Shown here piece by piece: positions 1 through 6,148 of a stretch of DNA of 6,392 nt. Both the position numbers and the translations under genes were made by a program. Position 1 is the stretch's first letter. Every line of letters begins with the position of its first letter. The DNA lies in the NCBI GenBank assembly GCA_031278495.1, contig JAITKG010000033.1:1-6392 (forward strand). Reading direction: 5' to 3'. Source of the DNA: Prevotellaceae bacterium (GTDB lineage Bacteria > Bacteroidota > Bacteroidia > Bacteroidales > UBA932). The notes under the pieces were generated by a model. It searched no databases. It had not been told where the DNA came from and worked only from the letters and a program-made list of their open reading frames with translations.

Positions 1-12
1 TTTTCGTTGGCA

Positions 13-226
13 GCTTTTATTTGGGTAAGTCTTGTTCCGGGAAATGGTGCAGGTATAAAATGTGCAACGTGGACTAAACTTATCACTTTAGAGGTTCTAG
101 ACTACCCGTATAATAAATAAATAAAATCCACGTTTCCTTGTATGATTTTTTTATTCTTATTATACAGAAATTGTCTAGATTTCTAAAGTAGAATAAAAGC
201 GGTCAAAATGTTAAAGAGCATAAACT
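13..226 (-). ncRNA. Candidate structured RNA, copy A
   Basis: This is the leftmost visible member of the array. P1 pairs 192-200 with 13-21. P2 pairs 182-189 with 85-92 (TCTAAAGT/ACTTTAGA, extendable by one G-U at 190/84). P3 pairs 173-179 with 96-102 (GTCTAGA/TCTAGAC). P4 pairs 157-165 with 108-116 (TTATTATAC/GTATAATAA). The apical segment 127-134 pairs perfectly with 66-73 (TCCACGTT/AACGTGGA), giving the pseudoknot. It carries one extra T after P1 relative to the other copies. Its leader near 201-230 is slightly diverged from copies B and C. The arm shares almost no primary sequence with theirs yet forms the same stems. Function is unknown. Confidence 0.72.
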
Positions 227-230
227 GGGT

Positions 231-239
231 GCAAAGGTA
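231..239 (-). promoter_or_regulatory. -7 promoter box of RNA copy A (no clear -33)
   Basis: The minus strand reads TACCTTTGC at the same offset from the RNA as in copies B and C. The upstream linker is nearly identical to that of copy B and likewise lacks a TTG at the canonical spacing. Confidence 0.45.
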
Positions 240-302
240 AATAATTTTTTTCATAGTTTTATTTTTTTTAAATAATTCTTTCGCTACGGTTTTTCGTTGG
301 CA

Positions 303-518
303 GCTTTTATTGGGTAAGTCTTGTTCCGGGAAATGGTGCAGGTATAAATGCGAAACGCGAACTAAACTTATTCTATAGAGAGGTTCTCGAATACCTGTAC
401 ATGAAATAAGCAAAAGTCCACGTTTCCTTTGTGGTTTTGGTTTATTCTTCATGTACAAAATTTTCGAGATTTCTCTATAGAGAATAAAAGCACCCAAAAT
501 GTTAAAGATCATAAACTG
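303..518 (-). ncRNA. Candidate structured RNA, copy B
   Basis: This is the middle member of the array, with the same fold as its neighbours but different arm sequences. P1 pairs 483-491 with 303-311. P2 pairs 472-481 with 372-381 (10 bp, core CTCTATAGA/TCTATAGAG). P3 pairs 463-469 with 385-391. P4 pairs 448-456 with 397-405 (GTACATGAA/TTCATGTAC, 9 bp). The apical segment 415-425 pairs with 353-363 over 11 positions; the two non-Watson-Crick positions are both G-U when read as minus-strand RNA. A TACCTTTGC box lies just upstream, but no TTG sits at the expected -33 distance. It could be transcribed alone or as part of a longer RNA from copy C's promoter. Function is unknown. Confidence 0.72.
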
Positions 519-521
519 GGT

Positions 522-530
522 GCAAAGGTA
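522..530 (-). promoter_or_regulatory. -7 promoter box of RNA copy B (no clear -33)
   Basis: The minus strand reads TACCTTTGC, identical to the -7 box of copy C and at the same distance from P1. At the position where TTG should stand the minus strand reads TAA, so this would be a weaker promoter or a remnant. Confidence 0.45.
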
Positions 531-593
531 AATAATTTTTTTCATAGTTTTATTTTTTTTAAATAATTCTTTCGCTATGGCTTTTCGTTGGCA

Positions 594-818
594 GCTTTTA
601 TTGGGTAAGTCTTGTTCCGGGAAATGGTGCAGGTATAAAATGCGAAACGCGAACTGTACTTATTGTATGTGAGGTTCTCGAATACCTATCTATAATACAA
701 GCAAAAATTCACGTTTCATTACTCCGTGGAGTTTTGCTTTTATTCAAAATAGATAATTGAAATTTTCGAGATTTCACATACAGAATAAAAGCGCCCAAAA
801 TGTTAAAGATCATAAACT
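594..818 (-). ncRNA. Candidate structured RNA, copy C (promoter-proximal)
   Basis: Read on the minus strand, this is an RNA of about 225 nt starting near 818, just after a full Bacteroidota promoter. A 9-bp closing stem P1 joins 784-792 to 594-602 (GCTTTTATT/AATAAAAGC). Inside it an arm stacks P2 (774-782 with 664-672, 9 bp), P3 (765-771 with 676-682, 7 bp) and P4 (749-755 with 687-693, 7 bp). An inner stem joins 732-739 to 699-706. The apical segment 706-716 pairs with 645-655 downstream of the arm, forming a pseudoknot. Both mismatches in that pairing are G-U on the minus strand. The 37-nt segment 603-639 is identical in all copies. Function is unknown. The 5' end is inferred from the promoter and the 3' end is uncertain. 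Confidence 0.75.
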
Positions 819-822
819 GGGT

Positions 823-853
823 GCAAAGGTAAATAAAACTTTATAATATGCAA
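823..853 (-). promoter_or_regulatory. Bacteroidota-type promoter of the RNA array (copy C)
   Basis: On the minus strand, TTG (851-853) is followed after exactly 19 nt by TACCTTTGC (823-831), matching the Bacteroidota housekeeping consensus TTG-N19-21-TAnnTTTG. Transcription should start a few bases on, about 815-820, immediately before copy C. It is the only copy whose promoter has both elements. Confidence 0.75.
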
Positions 854-866
854 AATTTTTTTGCAT
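848..866. repeat. Short perfect inverted repeat in the divergent promoter region
   Basis: ATGCAAAA (848-855) and TTTTGCAT (859-866) form 8-bp inverted arms around a TTT centre. The repeat overlaps the -33 element of the leftward promoter, so it could be an operator. AT-rich inverted repeats this short also arise by chance. Confidence 0.35.
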
Positions 867-970
867 TGTGGCAGGATTATTCTTCCTTCATCTTATTGCT
901 TCGATTATGTTGTTTTCATTTGAAAAACTGTTTGGAATTACTTAAAAAGTACATGGCTGAAAAGAAATAC

Positions 971-1001
971 TTGTGTTTTTGTAAAAATTACGTATATTTG
1001 C
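971..1001 (+). promoter_or_regulatory. Bacteroidota-type promoter of the M16 peptidase gene
   Basis: TTG (971-973) is followed after exactly 19 nt by TATATTTGC (993-1001), a full match to TTG-N19-TAnnTTTGC. Transcription should begin near 1005-1008, leaving a 5' leader of about 120 nt before the ATG at 1130. The leader contains a short ATCA repeat (about 1055-1069) and no Shine-Dalgarno sequence. The promoter is divergent from the one driving the RNA array. Confidence 0.8.
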
Positions 1002-1129
1002 AGGCAAATTATACATATATGCAAGTTTACAGCCAAAGTGAAAATTCATAAAATAATCAATCAATCAATAATAACGTGCTTCCGACGCTCTCTTTGTTTA
1101 GGGATACGGGGGTTTTAATAATTTTCATT

Positions 1130-4027
1130 ATGAAAAAAACAACTTTTCTGCTTTTTGCCGTATTAGGGGCGATGTTATGTACGTCGTGCGGCAACGGTTA
1201 CCATTACGAAACGGTTCCGAACGACCCGACAAACACGCGTATCTATACGTTGGATAACGGACTGAAAGTGTACCTGACGGTGAACAAAAGCGAGCCGCGT
1301 ATCCAGACCTATATCCCCGTGCGGGTAGGCGGTAAGAACGACCCGCAAGAAACCACCGGCTTGTCGCACTACTTGGAACACCTGCTGTTCAAAGGCACCG
1401 GCGATTTCGGCACGAAAGACTATGCTGCCGAAAAACCGCTGTTAGACCAAATCGAAGCCCTGTATGAAACCTACCGCGCCACCACCGGCGACGCAGAACG
1501 CAAAGCGATTTACAAACAAATCGACAGCGTGTCGCAGGAAGCGTCGAAATTCGCTATTCCCAATGAATACGACAAGATGATGTCGCACATCGGCGCGGAA
1601 GGCACGAACGCTTTTACGTCGTTCGACGTGACGAATTATGTAGAAAATATCCCGTCAAACCAGTTGGAAACATGGGCGAAAATTGAAGCCGACCGCTTCA
1701 AAAACCCGGTGATACGCTTATTCCATACCGAACTCGAAACCGTGTACGAAGAGAAAAACCGTTCGCTGGCAAATGATAGCCGCAAAGCGTATGAAGCCTT
1801 GCTCGCCGCATTGTTCCCGCACCATACCTACGGCACGCAAACCGTACTGGGTACGCAGGAGCACTTGAAAAACCCGTCGATTGTCAATATTAAAAACCAT
1901 TACAATTCGTACTATGTAGCCAATAATATGGCGGTCATTCTTTCCGGCGACTTCGACCCCGACCAGGCGATTAAGATAATAGACAAATATTTTTCGAGCC
2001 TGCCGTCCGGCGAAGTTCCCGCCTTTGTTATGGCAGAAGAAACGCCGGTAACAGCGCCGATTGTAAAGGAAGTGCTGGGCAACGACGCTGAAAATGTAAC
2101 TGTCGGTTTCCGTTTCCCCGGCGCCAATTCGCCCGAAGCGGAAATGTTGGAAATATTGGATTACTTGATGAACAACGGCAAGGCAGGATTGCTGGATTTG
2201 AATGTAAACCAGAAACAGCGCGTACTGAGCGCGAGCGCCGGCGTGTATGACATGGCGGATTATCAGGTGTACGTGCTATCGGGGCGTCCGAAACAGGGGC
2301 AAACGCTGGAACAGGTAAAGGACATCCTGCTGGAGCAAATCGAACTGTTGAAAAAAGGCGAATTTGAAGACTGGCTGATTGAAGCGACTATCAATAATTT
2401 TAAGCTGAATGAAATTCACGGGATACAATCCAACCAGGTGCGCGTCCGCCAACTGATGGACGCTTTTGTGAACAAAACGCCGTGGGAAAATGTGGTGAAC
2501 AAACTGGACCGCCAATCGAAATTGACCAAACAGCAGATTGTAGATTTTGCCAATACCCACTTCGGCAACAACTATGCCGTGGTGTACAAACGGCAGGGCG
2601 AAGACCCGGACATCAAGAAAATCGACAAGCCCGCCATTACGCCTATCGCCGCCAACCGCGATGACGAAAGCGAATACCTGCAAAAAATCAAAGCCATTCA
2701 GGTAACGCCTATCGAACCGGTGTTCCTCGATTATGAAAAAGATTTGCAGCAAACCACCCTCAATGGCTTGCCGGTGCTGTATAAACAGAATACGGAAAAC
2801 AACACGTTTGAGTTGACTTACCTGCTGGAAATGGGCAGCAACAGCGACAAAGCGTTGGGTACCGCTTTCAGTTACCTGAACTACCTCGGCACGTCAAAAT
2901 ATACGCCGGAACAAATCAAGAGCGAGTTCTACAAACTGGCCTGTTCGTTCGACGTGTCGTCAAGCGCCGAGCGGGTATATGTTTCCCTGTCGGGATTGGA
3001 CGAGAATTTCGAGAAAGCGTTGGATCTGCTGGAAGACCTCCTTGCCGACCCGCAGGTGAACAAGGAAGCGTTCGACAACCTGAGAAAGGATATTATAAAA
3101 TCACGCGCCAACGCTAAATTGAATCAGGGGCGCATCATCAATATGCTGTATAATTATGCTGTTTGGGGACAAAAATCATCTGCTACCAATATCCTAAGCA
3201 ATAAAGAACTTGCCGCCTTGAAACCCGGGGACTTGATTAAACGTATCAAGGCGATTAACGGCTACGAACATAAAATACTTTATTACGGACCGAAAACACA
3301 GGACAAGCTGGTGCAAATCTTGAACGCCCTGCACAGGATGCCGGATACTTTCCAACCGCTATTGCCCGCTACGAAATTCACGCAAGTGGAAACGCCCGCC
3401 AATAAAGTGCTCTATACCCATTACGACTCCCCGCAGCTCAACATGGTGATGCACTCCAAAGGCATTCCTTATGCAAAAGAACTCGAACCGATTCGCCGGA
3501 TGTATAACGAATATTTCAGCGGCGGCATGAACGCTATCGTATTTCAGGAAATGCGGGAAGCGCGCAGCCTTGCCTACTCGGCGCAGGCAAGCTACAGCGG
3601 CGTGTCAAAGCCGGAACTGAATTATATTATGTTCACCTTTATCGGCACGCAAAACGATAAACTGACGGACGCTGTGGGTGCGTTCAAGGACATCCTGAAC
3701 AACCTTCCCGAATCCGAAAAAGCGTTCAACATCGCGAAAGAAGCCATTACCGCATCCATACGCACGGAACGCATTATCCGCGAATCGGTGTTGTGGAATT
3801 ATCTGGACGCCCAAAAATTCGGCTACACCTACGACCGGCGCAAGGATGTATTTGAACAGACGCCGCAATTTACGTTGCAGGATGTAAAAGCATTCCAGGA
3901 AAAGTATGTCAAAGGACTGCCGTATGTGTACTGCATACTGGGCGACAAAAAAGCATTGTCTATTGACACCATGAAAAACATTGCGCCGGTGCAAACCTTA
4001 ACGCTCGAAGAAATCTTCGGGTATTAG
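1130..4027 (+). CDS. M16 family zinc metallopeptidase, two-half type, predicted lipoprotein
   Basis: The product has 965 residues. ATG 1130 is preferred over the in-frame GTG at 1076 because it opens directly into a lipoprotein signal: MKK, a hydrophobic stretch, then LCTSC with the lipid-bearing Cys at residue 20. The inverted M16 zinc motif HYLEH gives ligands His80 and His84 and catalytic Glu83. The third ligand is probably Glu208 in LETVYEEKNR. A charged, probably helical insert (about 105-141) makes the His84-Glu208 distance 124 residues, against about 77 in pitrilysin and insulin-degrading enzyme. M16 proteins repeat the domain. The second half (about 560-965) lacks HxxEH but keeps the Arg-Tyr motif MREARSLAY (Arg809, Tyr816), the usual active-plus-inactive pair that encloses a peptide substrate. 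No acidic surface-export signal follows Cys20, so I infer a periplasm-facing lipoprotein that degrades peptides. The substrate is not evident. It appears monocistronic. Confidence 0.93.
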   Translation: MKKTTFLLFAVLGAMLCTSCGNGYHYETVPNDPTNTRIYTLDNGLKVYLTVNKSEPRIQTYIPVRVGGKNDPQETTGLSHYLEHLLFKGTGDFGTKDYAAEKPLLDQIEALYETYRATTGDAERKAIYKQIDSVSQEASKFAIPNEYDKMMSHIGAEGTNAFTSFDVTNYVENIPSNQLETWAKIEADRFKNPVIRLFHTELETVYEEKNRSLANDSRKAYEALLAALFPHHTYGTQTVLGTQEHLKNPSIVNIKNHYNSYYVANNMAVILSGDFDPDQAIKIIDKYFSSLPSGEVPAFVMAEETPVTAPIVKEVLGNDAENVTVGFRFPGANSPEAEMLEILDYLMNNGKAGLLDLNVNQKQRVLSASAGVYDMADYQVYVLSGRPKQGQTLEQVKDILLEQIELLKKGEFEDWLIEATINNFKLNEIHGIQSNQVRVRQLMDAFVNKTPWENVVNKLDRQSKLTKQQIVDFANTHFGNNYAVVYKRQGEDPDIKKIDKPAITPIAANRDDESEYLQKIKAIQVTPIEPVFLDYEKDLQQTTLNGLPVLYKQNTENNTFELTYLLEMGSNSDKALGTAFSYLNYLGTSKYTPEQIKSEFYKLACSFDVSSSAERVYVSLSGLDENFEKALDLLEDLLADPQVNKEAFDNLRKDIIKSRANAKLNQGRIINMLYNYAVWGQKSSATNILSNKELAALKPGDLIKRIKAINGYEHKILYYGPKTQDKLVQILNALHRMPDTFQPLLPATKFTQVETPANKVLYTHYDSPQLNMVMHSKGIPYAKELEPIRRMYNEYFSGGMNAIVFQEMREARSLAYSAQASYSGVSKPELNYIMFTFIGTQNDKLTDAVGAFKDILNNLPESEKAFNIAKEAITASIRTERIIRESVLWNYLDAQKFGYTYDRRKDVFEQTPQFTLQDVKAFQEKYVKGLPYVYCILGDKKALSIDTMKNIAPVQTLTLEEIFGY

Positions 4028-4040
4028 CCCCCTTATGACC

Positions 4041-4075
4041 AATAAGCGCCGGATACCCGGCGCTTATTGTTTTTA
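4041..4075 (+). terminator. Rho-independent terminator after the M16 peptidase gene
   Basis: A perfect 12-bp stem AATAAGCGCCGG/CCGGCGCTTATT (4041-4052 with 4057-4068) with an ATAC loop is followed by GTTTTT. It starts 14 nt after the stop codon and separates this gene from the dehydrogenase gene. Confidence 0.93.
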
Positions 4076-4093
4076 AGTTTTATATCCCCGCTT

Positions 4094-4101
4094 TACCTTT
4101 T
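4094..4101 (+). promoter_or_regulatory. Possible weak -7 box for the dehydrogenase gene
   Basis: The short leader 4076-4140 must hold the promoter if the preceding terminator is efficient. TACCTTTT (4094-4101) resembles TAnnTTTG apart from the last base. The nearest upstream TTG (4067-4069) is 24 nt away, longer than the usual 19-21, so the assignment is tentative. No Shine-Dalgarno sequence precedes the ATG at 4141. Confidence 0.25.
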
Positions 4102-4140
4102 ACCCTTTACAATTAAACAACCTTCAATCGTAAAATCATC

Positions 4141-5766
4141 ATGAATAATTCCATTTATCATTTTCCCTATCCCGCCAACGAGCCGGTGAAAAGCTATGCG
4201 CCCGGCAGCGTCGAACGCAAGGAACTGCAAGAAGAATTAACGCGACTGTCGTCCGAAACCATTGAAATCCCTGTCATCATTGGCGGGCGCGAAGTGCATA
4301 CGGGCGATACCGGCACGGTGGCGATGCCGCACGACCACCGGCACGTATTAGCCACCTACCACAAGGCAGGCGTCAAAGAAGTGGAAGCGGCGGTAACGGC
4401 TGCCACGCAAGCGCAGAAAGCGTGGGAACGCTTCCCATGGGAGGAACGCGCCGCCATCCTGCTGCGGATTGCCGAACTGGCGGCGAAGAAATACCGCGCC
4501 CTCCTGAATGCCGCCACCATGCTCGGGCAGAGTAAAAATGCCTTTCAAGCGGAAATAGATTCGGCATGCGAAAATGTCGACTTCCTGCGCTTCAACGCCC
4601 ACTATGCCTGCCGTATTTACAGCGAACAACCGCACAGCGAATCGGGCGTCATCAACCGCATGGAATACCGCCCGCTCGAAGGATTTGTGCTGGCGGTAAC
4701 GCCTTTTAACTTCACGGCGATTGCCTCGAACCTGAACCTTTCGCCCGTGCTGATGGGCAACACGACCATCTGGAAACCGGCGACCACCGCCATTTTCTCA
4801 AATTATTTCCTGATGAAAATCTTTCAGGAAGCCGGATTGCCCGACGGCGTAGTAAACTTCCTGCCCGGCGCGGGACGCATCATCGGCAATGCGGCGCTGG
4901 CGAGCCCGCACTTTGCCGGGCTGCACTTCACCGGCTCTACCGCTACGTTTGACCAACTGTGGCAAACGGCGGCAGGCAACCTTCCCGGCTATCGTTCCTA
5001 TCCGCGATTGGTAGGCGAAACGGGCGGCAAAGACTTTGTGGTGGCGCACCCGTCGGCGAAAGCGCAGGAACTGGCGGTGGCGCTGGTTCGCGGCTCGTTT
5101 GAATACCAGGGGCAGAAATGTTCGGCTTCGTCGCGCGCCTACATCCCGTCGAACCTCTGGCGGGAAGTGAAGCAAAGCCTTTGCGATATGCTGGCGTCCA
5201 TCAAAACCGGCGACGTGCGCGATTTTAGCAACTACCATAACGCCGTCATTGACGAAACCTCTTTCGATACCGTCATGAGCTACCTCGACCGCGCACGCCG
5301 CTCGTCCGGAGCTACAATTGTAGCGGGCGGCACGGGCGACAAGTCGCAGGGCTATTTCATACAGCCAACGGTCATTGAGGTGAGCGACCCGCATTTTGTT
5401 ACGATGCAGGAAGAAATCTTCGGACCGGCGCTTTCGGTGTATGTTTATCCCGAAAACAAATGGCAGGAAACGCTGCAACTGCTCGACGAAACCTCGCCCT
5501 ACGGGCTGACCGGCGCAGTGTTTGCGCAAGACCGCTATGCACTGGAAGAAGCGGCGCAACGCTTGAAATATGCGGCAGGCAATATTTATTTCAACGACAA
5601 ATCAACCGGCGCCGTAGTAGGGCAGCAGCCTTTCGGCGGCGCGCGCCGCAGCGGCACCAACGACAAAGCCGGAAGCTACCTAAACCTCCTCCGATGGACA
5701 AGCCCCCGCGCTATTAAGGAATGTTTAGCGCCGCCGGTAGACTACCGCTATCCTTTTTTAGGTTAA
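4141..5766 (+). CDS. pruA: 1-pyrroline-5-carboxylate dehydrogenase (L-glutamate gamma-semialdehyde dehydrogenase)
   Basis: The product has 541 residues, close to the roughly 540-565 of stand-alone P5C dehydrogenases such as ALDH4A1. It is an aldehyde-dehydrogenase-fold enzyme that oxidises glutamate semialdehyde to glutamate with NAD+, the second step of proline breakdown, in the cytoplasm. Visible motifs in order are TPFNF with Asn190, WKPA with Lys212, the nucleotide-binding FTGST (263-267), GETGGKDF with general-base Glu293, GQKCSAS with nucleophile Cys327 (34 residues on, the normal ALDH spacing), and EEIFGP (424-429). The PFNF and GGKDF variants are typical of the P5C branch. There is no proline-dehydrogenase domain, so this is not a bifunctional PutA, and the partner enzyme is not in the window. 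ATG 4141 opens with a family-like N-terminus (NEPVKSYAPGS). No terminator follows closely; the first hairpin is near 6149. Family assignment is confident; the symbol follows family usage (also rocA). Confidence 0.95.
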   Translation: MNNSIYHFPYPANEPVKSYAPGSVERKELQEELTRLSSETIEIPVIIGGREVHTGDTGTVAMPHDHRHVLATYHKAGVKEVEAAVTAATQAQKAWERFPWEERAAILLRIAELAAKKYRALLNAATMLGQSKNAFQAEIDSACENVDFLRFNAHYACRIYSEQPHSESGVINRMEYRPLEGFVLAVTPFNFTAIASNLNLSPVLMGNTTIWKPATTAIFSNYFLMKIFQEAGLPDGVVNFLPGAGRIIGNAALASPHFAGLHFTGSTATFDQLWQTAAGNLPGYRSYPRLVGETGGKDFVVAHPSAKAQELAVALVRGSFEYQGQKCSASSRAYIPSNLWREVKQSLCDMLASIKTGDVRDFSNYHNAVIDETSFDTVMSYLDRARRSSGATIVAGGTGDKSQGYFIQPTVIEVSDPHFVTMQEEIFGPALSVYVYPENKWQETLQLLDETSPYGLTGAVFAQDRYALEEAAQRLKYAAGNIYFNDKSTGAVVGQQPFGGARRSGTNDKAGSYLNLLRWTSPRAIKECLAPPVDYRYPFLG

Positions 5767-5771
5767 AGGGA

Positions 5772-5814
5772 ATTTACAGATTTACAGATTTACGGATTTA
5801 CGGATTTACAGATT
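5772..5814. repeat. 8-bp tandem repeat ATTTACAG/ATTTACGG
   Basis: Five full 8-bp units (5772-5811) plus ATT start just after the dehydrogenase stop codon. Units 1, 2 and 5 read ATTTACAG and units 3 and 4 read ATTTACGG. This is the first block of a gene-free stretch that runs to the right edge of the window. Confidence 0.9.
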
Positions 5815-5832
5815 GGGCTGGCGCGGCGGCAG
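5815..5832. repeat. GC-rich punctuation word, first copy
   Basis: GGGCTGGCGCGGCGGCAG separates the ATTTACAG block from the CTAATGTG block. Closely related words recur at 5873-5887 (GGGCTGGCGCGGCGG), 5975-5986 (GGGCTGCGCCGG) and 6028-6042 (GGCTGACGCGACAGC), each lying between two different short-repeat blocks. The contrast with the AT-rich words around them is sharp. Confidence 0.8.
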
Positions 5833-5872
5833 CTAATGTGCTAATGTGACTAATGTGCTAATGTGACTAATT
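5833..5872. repeat. 8/9-bp tandem repeat CTAATGTG(A)
   Basis: Units CTAATGTG and CTAATGTGA alternate (5833, 5841, 5850, 5858), giving a 17-bp higher-order period, and end in CTAATT. The same word returns at 5888-5895 and 5987-6027. Confidence 0.9.
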
Positions 5873-5887
5873 GGGCTGGCGCGGCGG

Positions 5888-5927
5888 CTAATGTGAAGAT
5901 GTGAAGATGTGGAGATGTGGAGATGTG
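5888..5927. repeat. 8-bp tandem repeat CTAATGTG grading into AAGATGTG and GAGATGTG
   Basis: Five consecutive 8-bp units follow the second GC word: CTAATGTG, AAGATGTG twice, then GAGATGTG twice. The stepwise change suggests expansion by slippage from drifting templates. Confidence 0.9.
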
Positions 5928-5963
5928 GCTGCGCAGCAGAGGAGTTAAGAACTAAGAGTTGTG
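5928..5963. repeat. First copy of GCTGCGCAGCAG plus the GAACTAAGAG block
   Basis: GCTGCGCAGCAG (5928-5939) contains the 10-bp palindrome GCTGCGCAGC. A 22-bp word containing GAACTAAGAG follows at 5942-5963. Both recur in reverse order at 6094-6126, where the 22-bp word precedes the 12-bp word. Confidence 0.85.
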
Positions 5964-5986
5964 AACTAAGGGATGGGCTGCGCCGG

Positions 5987-6027
5987 CTAATGTGCTAATG
6001 TGACTAATTTTTTAATGTGACTAATTT
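5987..6027. repeat. Degenerate CTAATGTG repeat block
   Basis: Units CTAATGTG, CTAATGTGA, then CTAATTTTTT, TAATGTGA and CTAATTT form a more diverged copy of the block at 5833-5872. It is again bounded by GC-rich words on both sides. Confidence 0.85.
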
Positions 6028-6055
6028 GGCTGACGCGACAGCACTAACCGTTCCC

Positions 6056-6084
6056 CGTTAGCCGTGCATCGTTAGCCGTTAGCC
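6056..6084. repeat. CGTTAGC repeat block
   Basis: CGTTAGCC occurs at 6056-6063, 6070-6077 and 6077-6084, the last two as a 7-bp tandem. The block sits between the GC word at 6028-6042 and the second GAACTAAGAG word. Confidence 0.75.
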
Positions 6085-6093
6085 GAGCAGGTA

Positions 6094-6126
6094 GAGTTAA
6101 GAACTAAGAGTTGTGCTGCGCAGCAG
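6094..6126. repeat. Second copy of the GAACTAAGAG word plus GCTGCGCAGCAG
   Basis: A 22-bp word at 6094-6115 is identical to 5942-5963, and GCTGCGCAGCAG at 6115-6126 is identical to 5928-5939, with the order of the two swapped. The exact identity amid diverged surroundings suggests recent duplication or conversion. Confidence 0.88.
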
Positions 6127-6148
6127 TCAGTTTATAATTTAAAGATTT

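Larger units (their letters stand above)
1..839 (-). repeat. Tandem array of three ~290-bp units, each encoding a structured RNA
   Basis: Three direct copies begin at 1, 291 and 582, each with TTTTCGTTGGCAGCTTTTAT, giving a period of 290-291 bp. Flanks of the units are nearly identical (for example 23-59, 312-348 and 603-639), while the middle of each unit differs strongly yet keeps its internal complementarity. The AT-rich linkers 240-290 and 531-581 are almost identical to each other. Homology of the third copy stops just after its promoter -7 box, near 835. The first copy touches the window edge, so more copies may lie to the left. No convincing protein is encoded. The pattern fits tandem duplication of an RNA gene followed by divergence of the arms under structural constraint. 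Confidence 0.93.

Noticed and set aside
183..545. Minus-strand open frame of 120 codons beginning MKKIIYLC and containing that peptide twice
   Set aside because: It spans the end of one RNA unit and the start of the next. The repeated peptide simply reflects the 290-bp DNA repeat, its ATG lies upstream of the predicted transcription start, and the frame crosses stems that change between copies without regard to codons.
13..818. Retron or other reverse-transcriptase ncRNA
   Set aside because: The closing stem and long arm are loosely reminiscent, but no reverse transcriptase is in the window and triplicate diverged copies are not typical. Sequence to the left could change this.
1..839. MITE-like transposon or insertion-sequence copies, using P1 as terminal inverted repeats
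   Set aside because: No target-site duplications bracket each unit, the copies are head-to-tail with a constant linker, and multiple internal stems covary, which favours RNA genes. It is not fully excluded without other genomic copies.
848..1051. Plus-strand open frame of 67 codons
   Set aside because: It runs straight through the consensus promoter at 971-1001, has no recognisable domain or ribosome site, and its start lies in the leftward promoter. AT-rich chance frame.
1076..1129. GTG start giving 18 extra residues to the M16 peptidase
   Set aside because: The extra residues would precede a typical lipoprotein signal that begins exactly at ATG 1130. The longer form would bury that signal.
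4798..5559. Minus-strand open frame of 253 codons inside the dehydrogenase gene
   Set aside because: It is antisense to a clearly conserved enzyme, is rich in Arg as expected from the complement of GC-rich codons, and has no promoter or family signature.
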